Assembly (NCBI GenBank): GCA_021833085.1 | Contig: JAKBGL010000057.1 | Location: 1 to 7,452 of the forward strand | From: Actinomycetes bacterium | GTDB lineage: Bacteria; Actinomycetota; Acidimicrobiia; Acidimicrobiales; Acidimicrobiaceae | Length of the DNA: 7,452 nucleotides | Direction: 5' to 3' | Part shown: one piece after another, positions 1 through 4,624 of the stretch | How the letters are laid out: each line of letters begins with the position of its first letter | Numbering within the stretch: the stretch's first letter is position 1 | The notes under the pieces: model-generated | What the model was told of the DNA's origin: nothing | The model's database searches: none | What the model saw: only the letters and a program-made list of their open reading frames with translations | Program-made: the position numbers and the translations under genes

Positions 1-1
1 T

Positions 2-475
2 CCAGAGATAGCTGTTCCAAAGGATCGTCTTGGCTCAAATGAGAGTTCTCAAATTCCCGTCACCTACGTTCCAGCGCGAAATACGGTGTTTCTCTCCCTT
101 GCTCTTGGTTATGGCGAGGTCGTTGGAGCCTTTGATATCTTTATCGGGGCCAACGCGATCGACTACTCAGGCTATCCTGACTGCAGGGAGGAGTATCTCC
201 ATGCCTTTGAGACTATGGCAAATCTAGCTCTCAAAGAGACCGTCGAAGGTCGGGCGATGGTTAAGATCCATGCACCCTTGCTCTCACTTCGGAAAGAAGA
301 GATTGTAGCTTTAGGGCTGAGCCTGGGCGTTGACTACTCTATGACTCTTAGCTGTTACGATCCGGATCAGGCTGGTCGAAGCTGCGGTCGGTGCGATTCG
401 TGCCTACTGCGCTTAGCGGCTTTTGCTGCAAATGGGGTGATTGATCCTATCTCCTATGTGAATCTAGATACCTAA
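2..475 (+). CDS. queC: 7-cyano-7-deazaguanine synthase QueC, C-terminal part (5' end outside window)
   Basis: QueC converts 7-carboxy-7-deazaguanine to preQ0 using ATP and ammonia, a cytoplasmic step towards queuosine and other deazapurines. The frame is open from base 2, before any start codon, and gives 157 residues up to the TAA, so the gene is cut by the window edge and lacks the N-terminal ATP-binding loop. Visible family signatures are [17 protein letters not shown] (residues 23-39 of the fragment), [17 protein letters not shown] (49-65) and the C-terminal zinc site C118-x9-C128-x2-C131-x2-C134 in a CGRCDSC context. The zinc ligands are intact and the end is at the normal place, so the visible part looks functional. 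No other queuosine gene is visible nearby. No clear terminator separates it from the next gene. Identification is firm from the motifs. Confidence 0.95.
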   Translation, partial: PEIAVPKDRLGSNESSQIPVTYVPARNTVFLSLALGYGEVVGAFDIFIGANAIDYSGYPDCREEYLHAFETMANLALKETVEGRAMVKIHAPLLSLRKEEIVALGLSLGVDYSMTLSCYDPDQAGRSCGRCDSCLLRLAAFAANGVIDPISYVNLDT

Positions 476-501
476 GGCGCTGATGAGATAAAATCCGATG
501 T

Positions 502-528
502 TTGGAAGCGACATCCAGGCACTATACT
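502..528 (+). promoter_or_regulatory. Candidate promoter of the ornithine carbamoyltransferase gene
   Basis: A good -10 hexamer, TATACT (523-528, 5 of 6 matches to TATAAT), lies 30 bases before the GTG start. A weak -35-like TTGGAA (502-507) is 15 bases upstream, which is shorter than ideal. The predicted transcript start near 535 leaves a leader of about 24 bases. No ARG-box-like dyad was found. The -10 is convincing; the -35 is not. Confidence 0.45.
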
Positions 529-546
529 CGCCTTTTTAACTGTGTT

Positions 547-551
547 GGAGG
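547..551 (+). promoter_or_regulatory. Ribosome binding site fixing the GTG start of argF
   Basis: GGAGG lies seven bases before GTG at 559. This is the only strong Shine-Dalgarno match near the 5' end of the frame and it decides the non-ATG start. Confidence 0.8.
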
Positions 552-558
552 TTAGGTC

Positions 559-1560
559 GTGAGTAACGGGGCATGGAGCGGAAAGAGCTATCTGGCAGAG
601 AAGGATCATACGGCTGAGTCTTTGCTGGATATTATCGAGCTGGCACAGAGCCTACGCAAAAAACGTGCTGCTGGTGTTGAAGAACAGCATCTAATTGGAA
701 AGAAGATCGCTCTTGTCTTCGAGAAAGCCTCTACTCGAACCCGATGTGCATTTGAAGTAGCGGCGTTTGAACAAGGTGCGTCAACGACCTATCTCGGACC
801 CACTGGCTCTCACTTAGGGAAAGAGGAGTCGGTAAAAGACAGCGCTCGAGTGTTAGCGAGGATGTATGACGCGATCGCATATCGAGGTTTTGCGCAAAGC
901 ACTGTCGAAGAGCTGTCCACATACAGTCAGCGACCCGTATATAACGCACTAACGGACGAGTGGCACCCGACTCAATCGTTGGCAGACGTTATGACGATGA
1001 TGAACCACTCAGCCTCTCCGTTGACGCAGATCTCCTTCGTATTCATCGGAGATGGCAGAAACAACGTAGCTCGCTCGCTGCTTATCACCGGTGCGATGCT
1101 TGGTATGGATGTTCGTCTCTGTGCACCGAAGGAGTTGTGGCCAGACGCGGCTACGATTTCTTTAGCGAACTCCTTCGCTGCAAAGTCGGGTGCCAGAATC
1201 AAAGTTGACAATGACCCAAAAGAGGCATTGTCTAACGTTGAGTTTGTCTATACCGACGTCTGGCTCTCGATGGGAGAGTCTAAGGAGCTCCTGGGCCAAA
1301 GAGTAGAACTTCTATCACCGTATCAGGTGAATTCTGAACTTGCGGCGTGCGTCGGCCATGACGACTGGAAGTTTATGCACTGTCTTCCAGCGCTGCACGA
1401 CGGGGCTACCAAGCAAGGGGTTGAGCTCATGGAGAGGTTTGGGACTGCAGCTTTTGAAGTTACAAATGAGATCTTTGAGTCTAAGAACTCAATTGTATTT
1501 GATCAAGCTGAAAATCGTTTGCACACTATAAAGGCGCTTCTGATATCGACCTTATCTTAA
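559..1560 (+). CDS. argF: Ornithine carbamoyltransferase (ArgF/ArcB family)
   Basis: Transfers the carbamoyl group of carbamoyl phosphate to L-ornithine, giving citrulline; a cytoplasmic enzyme, usually trimeric, in arginine synthesis (ArgF) or, run in reverse, arginine fermentation (ArcB). The protein has 333 residues, the length of the E. coli enzyme. Carbamoyl phosphate sites STRTR (58-62) and HPTQ (136-139), the ornithine loop DVWLSMG (233-239) and the catalytic HCLPA (274-278) are present, followed by VFDQAENRLHTIKA (313-326). The 80s loop reads SHLGKEES (84-91), where E. coli has SQIGHKES; the position of E. coli Lys86 is Glu89 here. The start is GTG with GGAGG seven bases upstream. No other arg or arc gene lies beside it, so ArgF and ArcB cannot be told apart by context; ArgF is the default choice. 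It converges with the dioxygenase gene, six bases apart. Confidence 0.96.
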   Translation: MSNGAWSGKSYLAEKDHTAESLLDIIELAQSLRKKRAAGVEEQHLIGKKIALVFEKASTRTRCAFEVAAFEQGASTTYLGPTGSHLGKEESVKDSARVLARMYDAIAYRGFAQSTVEELSTYSQRPVYNALTDEWHPTQSLADVMTMMNHSASPLTQISFVFIGDGRNNVARSLLITGAMLGMDVRLCAPKELWPDAATISLANSFAAKSGARIKVDNDPKEALSNVEFVYTDVWLSMGESKELLGQRVELLSPYQVNSELAACVGHDDWKFMHCLPALHDGATKQGVELMERFGTAAFEVTNEIFESKNSIVFDQAENRLHTIKALLISTLS

Positions 1561-1583
1561 AGTATTTCATCTTAAAGTATTTC
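1554..1583. repeat. 15-bp perfect tandem duplication over convergent stop codons
   Basis: ATCTTAAAGTATTTC occurs twice without a gap (1554-1568 and 1569-1583). The first copy contains the TAA of argF. The dioxygenase gene, read on the minus strand, ends at the copy junction with TGA (1567-1569). Because the unit is 15 bp, neither protein is altered by having one or two copies: with one copy the dioxygenase would end at the same residue, using a TAA at 1552-1554, and the two genes would overlap. Confidence 0.9.
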
Positions 1584-2385
1584 GGCCTATCCCAAACGAG
1601 GCAGATAGCATGGAAATTCCAGCGCCGCTGTAACCAAAAGTGGGAAACGACACGTCATCAACGTGTTCTTTTGCACCAAGTACGTAAAGAAGTGGAAGGT
1701 AGTGGTCTGGAGTTGGTATTGAGAGCTGTGCGTTTGGCCCAAGCGAATGGTAGTTGATGAGCTTTGTGTCGTCAGATTTTGCCAAAAGCTCAACGACTGT
1801 ATTGTTGAAGTCGACGTTCCACTTGAGTGGAGGTCCACTTAAACCCTCTCTTGATCCAAAAGTTGCCTGGAGATTGTGCACTATATTTCCGCTACCAAGT
1901 ATGAAAATCCCTGCTCCTCTAAGTGGAGTAAGCGCCTTACCAATCTCAAAGTGTTCTTTGGGATCTAGTGATGCGTCTATCGAGAGTTGAACAACGGGGA
2001 TATCGGCGTTCGGAAACATGTGAATAAGGACAGACCATGCCCCATGATCAATACCCCAGCTTTGATCATGGACCACAGTTCTGTTGGGAAGTAATGCAAT
2101 TATCTGTTCCGCGAGGTCTGGATCTCCAGGTGCGCGATAGTGGATTTTGTAGAGTTGATCTGGAAATCCTCCAAAGTCATGGATGGTTCTTGGAGCAGTC
2201 ATCGCCGTGACCCCGGTTCCGCGCGTATACCAATGGGCCGATATGCACACGATCCCTTTGATCGGCGGAAGTGACTCCGCGTAGACCTTCCAACTTTTTG
2301 TGAACTCGTTGTCCTCAATCGCATTCATAGGCGATCCATGACCAAAGAAAGCAACTGGTACATTCTTGTTATTTGCGCTAGACAC
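1567..2385 (-). CDS. Class III extradiol ring-cleavage dioxygenase, DODA/YgiD type (LigB superfamily)
   Basis: A metal-dependent cytoplasmic dioxygenase of the LigB superfamily. The closest named group is 4,5-DOPA extradiol dioxygenase (plant DODA, E. coli YgiD), which opens catechol rings such as that of L-DOPA; the natural substrate here is unknown. The 272 residues match the family length. Motifs in order are FGHGSPMNAIEDN (14-26), SAHWYTRGT (49-57), TIHDFGGFP (67-75), WGIDHGAWSVL (110-120), GSGNIVHNL (164-172) and TPDHYLPLL (225-233). The probable metal and active-site histidines are H16, H51, H114, H170 and H228; the spacing of H16, H51, H170 and H228 fits the E. coli enzyme. The start is GTG with an AAGGGGAAG ribosome binding site about five bases upstream. 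It lies 23 bases after the marR stop on the same strand, so the two are probably co-transcribed, with the dioxygenase as the likely regulated target. Confidence 0.92.
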   Translation of the reverse strand: MSSANNKNVPVAFFGHGSPMNAIEDNEFTKSWKVYAESLPPIKGIVCISAHWYTRGTGVTAMTAPRTIHDFGGFPDQLYKIHYRAPGDPDLAEQIIALLPNRTVVHDQSWGIDHGAWSVLIHMFPNADIPVVQLSIDASLDPKEHFEIGKALTPLRGAGIFILGSGNIVHNLQATFGSREGLSGPPLKWNVDFNNTVVELLAKSDDTKLINYHSLGPNAQLSIPTPDHYLPLLYVLGAKEHVDDVSFPTFGYSGAGISMLSASFGIGRNTLR

Positions 2386-2408
2386 GTTCTTCCCCTTTTG
2401 GTTTATTG

Positions 2409-2921
2409 TTAGGCTGGTTGATTGTCATTGTGTGTACTCTCCTGTGCTTCTTTTTGGCAAGGCGGGGTAGCCGAAAACTGGACAAGCAGTTTCTTAGAGA
2501 TATCATTAAGTGCCAGTAACTCTCCTTCGGCAAGGTGCTCAATTAGAACTTTCCTTACGGTTTCGACGTGAGAGGGTGATATGTCTTTGAGGAACGACCT
2601 TCCCCTATCTGTAAGTGTTACCTCAAGTCCTCGAGCATCAACTTTACATTGCGACTTCGTGATAAGACCTTTTTTTGAGAGGTTGTTTACTTTATAGGTT
2701 AGCGCGGACTTGTTTATGATGGTAAGGCGTGAGAGTTCGCCCATGCGCATTGTGCTATCTTTGGCTTGTGAGAGCCTAACCAAAATCTCAAACTCAGAGT
2801 GAGTGAAGTTGAAGTCACTTCGAAGCTGACTGTCAACACGCTGCTCGATTAGTTGAGAAGCCGCAAGAAAATTAGTCCACGTCTGTAGTTGCGCTTCGGA
2901 AAGCCAGTTGGTACCGTCCAT
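2409..2921 (-). CDS. MarR-family transcriptional regulator
   Basis: A winged helix-turn-helix DNA-binding protein, normally a dimer that binds palindromes and releases them when it meets a small molecule or oxidant. With ATG at 2919-2921 it has 170 residues. The helix-turn-helix covers roughly 57-85 (MGELSRLTIINKSALTYKVN), followed by the wing with the family signature DARGLEVTLTDRG (95-107). Cys92 and a Cys near the C-terminus are present; whether they sense oxidation cannot be told. The frame also opens at a TTG eight codons upstream (2943-2945), but that codon lies inside the palindrome and has no ribosome binding site. The ATG is preferred because a TATACT -10 stands six bases before it, which suggests a leaderless message. 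It precedes the dioxygenase gene by 23 bases and begins just after the 3' end of rnpB. Regulation of the dioxygenase is inference from position. Confidence 0.88.
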   Translation of the reverse strand: MDGTNWLSEAQLQTWTNFLAASQLIEQRVDSQLRSDFNFTHSEFEILVRLSQAKDSTMRMGELSRLTIINKSALTYKVNNLSKKGLITKSQCKVDARGLEVTLTDRGRSFLKDISPSHVETVRKVLIEHLAEGELLALNDISKKLLVQFSATPPCQKEAQESTHNDNQPA

Positions 2922-2927
2922 ACCTAC

Positions 2928-2956
2928 AGTATATATGAAGTCCAAATTTGAACTAA
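2928..2956 (-). promoter_or_regulatory. Candidate marR promoter, leaderless type
   Basis: On the minus strand a TATACT -10 (2928-2933) is followed by six bases and then the ATG (2921-2919), so the predicted +1 falls on or next to the A of the start codon. The -35 position, 17 bases upstream (2951-2956), reads TTAGTT, a weak match. There is no usable Shine-Dalgarno: the AGG just before the ATG is too close. Confidence 0.5.
2939..2954. promoter_or_regulatory. Palindromic operator candidate for the MarR regulator
   Basis: AGTCCAAATTTGAACT is a 16-bp palindrome with one mismatched pair (2942 against 2951). It lies between the -35 and -10 positions of the marR promoter, where a bound dimer would block RNA polymerase. 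Size and position fit MarR-family operators. Autoregulation is an inference. Confidence 0.5.
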
Positions 2957-2959
2957 TGT

Positions 2960-3300
2960 GTCCGAGCTGACCTGTAGGCGGGGTTCTGTCCAGTCAAAGA
3001 CCTGGGTAGTCATCCATCTATGCAGTCCACCTGAGGTTGTAGCCCAAAGGGGCTACGAGCGGGCCACTCATACCTCTACTTGACCTTGCTCCGGATGGGG
3101 TTTGCCGAGCCAATGGAGTCACCTCCATTGCGGTGTGCTCTTACCACGCCTTTTCACCCTTACCGACCAAATTGGCCGGCGGTCTACTTTCTGTTGCACT
3201 TTCCTGCGAGTCACCTCGACTAGCCGTTAGCTAGCATCCTGCCCTATGGAGCCCCGACCTTCCTCAGAGATAACTCTGCGACTACCCGGACAGCTCGAAC
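2960..3300 (-). ncRNA. rnpB: RNase P RNA, bacterial type A, compact variant
   Basis: The catalytic RNA of RNase P, which removes the 5' leaders of tRNA precursors. Read on the minus strand, the ends pair as P1 (CGAGCTG 3297-3291 with CAGCTCG 2969-2963, extendable to 2960/3300). Landmarks in order: P2 GGGTAGTC with GACTACCC; a short P3 hairpin CAGAG-TTAT-CTCTG; the P4 5' strand AGGTCGGGG (3260-3252); CTCCATAGGGCAGG; P8 CTAGC/GCTAG; a P9 hairpin with a GTGA loop; GTGCAACAGAAAGTAGACCG; GGTAAGGGTGAAAAGG; GGTAAGAGCACACC; P14 with a GTGA loop; CCGGAGCAAGG; the L15 GGT (in AGGTGGACTGC) that pairs with tRNA CCA; ATAGATGGATGACT; ACAGAACCCC and the P4 3' strand (2983-2976). At about 341 bases it is shorter than the 377-base E. 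coli RNA. P18 is absent: the L15 strand runs straight into ATAGATGGATGACT. Identification is certain; the exact ends are set by P1. Confidence 0.97.
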
Positions 3301-3353
3301 ACGTACAATCTAGTCAGTTCGTTCTTGTGTATGCCCCAACCCCGAGCGCAAGT

Positions 3354-3382
3354 TTGGACTCTTTGAGTATGACTGATATAGT
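3354..3382 (+). promoter_or_regulatory. Candidate promoter of the small membrane protein gene
   Basis: TTGGAC (3354-3359), a 17-base spacer and TATAGT (3377-3382, 5 of 6 to TATAAT) face the small gene, with a predicted leader of about 50 bases. Its -10 overlaps the -10 of the divergent rnpB promoter candidate. Confidence 0.4.
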
Positions 3383-3403
3383 TTAAATGTGAGGAATTGT
3401 CAG
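3375..3403 (-). promoter_or_regulatory. Candidate rnpB promoter
   Basis: On the minus strand CTGACA (3403-3398, 5 of 6 to TTGACA), a 17-base spacer and TATATC (3380-3375, 4 of 6) form the best promoter upstream of rnpB. The predicted start near 3368 leaves about 68 bases before P1, which would need trimming. A closer but weaker -10, TAGATT (3312-3307), would start at 3300, exactly at P1, but has no good -35. I cannot choose between them. Confidence 0.4.
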
Positions 3404-3438
3404 GTCTGTAAGTCTTCAGAGATGAGAAGAATTTGGTG

Positions 3439-3663
3439 ATGACTGAAGGCTCGGCCCAGTTGCAAGCAAAGAATAAACTCAGCCGATCAATGGCTATCTT
3501 TCTTTTCTTTGTTGCCATGGTTGTCCTGCTTTTGGTAGGGGGCGTGATCGTTCAAAACGCTTCGCTAGGTGAGAAGTCGTGGCAGCGACCAGCGGTGGGT
3601 TCATCGTACAACGGCTATGCAGGCGCACCAGTTGGGTCTTCGATCTACCAGTCAAATCCATAG
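3439..3663 (+). CDS. Small single-span membrane protein, function unknown
   Basis: I do not recognise this 74-residue protein. Residues 1-17 are polar with several basic residues (K11, K13, R16), residues 18-38 (MAIFLFFVAMVVLLLVGGVIV) form a clear membrane helix, and the 36-residue tail is rich in Gly, Ser, Tyr and Pro (YNGYAGAP, SIYQSNP). The positive-inside rule predicts the N-terminus in the cytoplasm and the tail outside. There are no cysteines and no lipobox, so it is an anchored protein rather than a lipoprotein. TTG, GTG and ATG codons follow one another at 3433-3441; ATG is chosen, with GAGAAG (3424-3429) nine bases upstream, but GTG at 3436 is equally possible. It diverges from rnpB and no partner gene follows. 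A real gene is likely from the clean hydrophobic segment and the promoter candidate, but unproven. Confidence 0.55.
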   Translation: MTEGSAQLQAKNKLSRSMAIFLFFVAMVVLLLVGGVIVQNASLGEKSWQRPAVGSSYNGYAGAPVGSSIYQSNP

Positions 3664-3761
3664 CATCACTCGCCGACCTTACTAACTGACCGAAAGTCGA
3701 GATCTAGTCACTATGTCACGTGGTGGAGAGTGCTGTCGCAAAAATGTGACCCACTGCTTGC

Positions 3762-3846
3762 CTTTCAACTATGAAAGCTGCTGAGCTCGACGAAGCTAAA
3801 GAGACAGCATTTGACTTGAATTTGTAGTCAAAGGGTCTTTCATAGT
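3762..3846. other. Possible structured RNA or regulatory leader element
   Basis: A perfect 10-bp inverted repeat, ACTATGAAAG (3768-3777) and CTTTCATAGT (3837-3846), encloses 59 bases. Inside is a second perfect 7-bp repeat, TTTGACT (3810-3816) and AGTCAAA (3826-3832), with a nine-base loop, and a weaker GCTG/CAGC pair (3777-3780 and 3805-3808). A branched, three-way-junction-like fold can be drawn. GAAAG at 3773-3777 could pair instead with CTTTC at 3762-3766 to form a local hairpin, so two exclusive folds are possible. The strand, and whether it is transcribed at all, are unknown, and no known riboswitch class was recognised. Confidence 0.3.
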
Positions 3847-3919
3847 ACTTATTTTCGAACGATACCTTGCAGCGTCCTTACCAAAAGTGGTTGATTAGTC
3901 ACACTTTGATGTGTTTTTG

Positions 3920-3944
3920 TAACCTACTTCTAGAAATTAGGTTA
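3920..3944. promoter_or_regulatory. Dyad upstream of the sigma factor gene
   Basis: Arms TAACCTA (3920-3926) and TAGGTTA (3938-3944) flank a palindromic core TTCTAGAA (3928-3935), slightly off-centre. It ends 32 bases before the preferred ATG. A TAGAGT -10-like element (3943-3948) touches its right arm, with TAACCT 17 bases upstream. It could be a repressor operator, or part of an ECF-type promoter with an AAC-containing -35. The sequence shows the symmetry only. Confidence 0.4.
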
Positions 3945-3964
3945 GAGTAGAGATAGTTGTGTGT

Positions 3965-3968
3965 GAGG
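3965..3968 (+). promoter_or_regulatory. Ribosome binding site deciding the sigma factor start
   Basis: GAGG lies eight bases before ATG at 3977. The frame also opens at GTG 3959, GTG 3968 and ATG 3971, but this Shine-Dalgarno match favours 3977. Confidence 0.55.
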
Positions 3969-3976
3969 TGATGGGG

Positions 3977-4576
3977 ATGACTTCTTCAGATCAAGACGTG
4001 TTGTTTGAATCGTGTTTTCCTAAGGCCCAGGCGGGTGATCCAATTGCCGTGAGTGTGCTCTGGAAGATGTTCTCTCCGACGATAAAGAGCTATGCGGCAC
4101 GATTAGACAGCAATGCGTTTGACGATATTGCGTCAGAGGCGTGGATAAGTGTCTCTAAATCCATGGACAGATTTTCAGGCTCTAGACGTGAGTTTGAGTC
4201 TTTTGTCCTCTCCATCTGTAGGCGACGGGCTATCGATATCTGGAGAAGGGAGTCGAAGTTTGGCGAAGGAGCAGATACGATTTTGGAGCTGCCAAGCTCC
4301 GAGCCCACTCCAGAAGAGGTGATCTCTTCTCAGGAGGACCTCGAACACGTACGGCTTTTGCTAGAGGTCCTTCCAGAGAGGCAACGAAGTGTTGTAGCAC
4401 TTAGATGTTTTGAGGACCTGAGTTTCTCAGAGATAGCTCAACTGAGTGGAAGCACTGAAAGTACTCTTAGGGTTGTAAATCATAGAGCGTTGGCGAAGCT
4501 AGCGGAGCATCTGACCAAAGATGAAACGATCGGTACAAAACTTCAAAAACAACGACTTCAAGGCGACCATCTTTAA
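3977..4576 (+). CDS. RNA polymerase sigma factor, sigma-70 family, ECF type
   Basis: A small sigma factor that would direct RNA polymerase to a special promoter set. The 199 residues have the two-domain ECF layout. Region 2 is roughly 20-92, with FDDIASEAWISVSKSMDRF (48-66, the core-binding and -10 melting part) and FVLSICRRRAIDIWRRE (76-92). A linker of about 35 residues leads to region 4 at roughly 128-178, with LPERQRSVVALRCFEDLSFS (132-151) and the helix-turn-helix continuing through EIAQLSGSTESTLRVVNHRALAKL (152-175), which reads the -35. A basic C-terminal tail of about 20 residues follows. There is no SnoaL-like or other extra domain. The next gene encodes a membrane protein 48 bases downstream with no terminator between, the usual position for an anti-sigma factor. 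ATG at 3977 is chosen for its Shine-Dalgarno; earlier in-frame starts would add up to six residues. The target genes are unknown. The upstream dyad may allow self-control. Confidence 0.9.
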   Translation: MTSSDQDVLFESCFPKAQAGDPIAVSVLWKMFSPTIKSYAARLDSNAFDDIASEAWISVSKSMDRFSGSRREFESFVLSICRRRAIDIWRRESKFGEGADTILELPSSEPTPEEVISSQEDLEHVRLLLEVLPERQRSVVALRCFEDLSFSEIAQLSGSTESTLRVVNHRALAKLAEHLTKDETIGTKLQKQRLQGDHL

Positions 4577-4624
4577 TGCGCTTCAAGATAGGTCTTGTGA
4601 CTGTTTTATTACGAGTTGACGATC

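Larger units (their letters stand above)
3664..3976. other. Non-coding spacer with inverted repeats before the sigma gene
   Basis: No coding frame of note is visible. The stretch holds a nested set of inverted repeats at 3762-3846, a weak terminator-like hairpin at 3900-3918 (CACA, six-base loop, TGTG, then TTTTT) and a large dyad at 3920-3944. Together they look like a regulatory leader for the sigma gene rather than a remnant of a gene. Confidence 0.5.

Noticed and set aside
476..558. Search for an ARG box or leader peptide before argF
   Set aside because: Only a 5-bp GATGT/ACATC repeat was seen, with no match to the arginine repressor dyad and no Arg-rich short frame.
3282..3518. Minus-strand open frame of 78 codons overlapping the rnpB 5' end and its promoter region
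   Set aside because: It runs into the 5' end of RNase P RNA and across the start of the small membrane protein gene; no ribosome binding site or protein-like features.
3900..3918. Intrinsic terminator before the sigma gene
   Set aside because: The stem is only 4-5 AT-containing pairs despite the T-run; too weak to call a terminator, mentioned only as part of the spacer.
4616..4624. TTG start three codons earlier for the membrane protein
   Set aside because: No better ribosome binding site than the ATG at 4625 and a rarer start codon.
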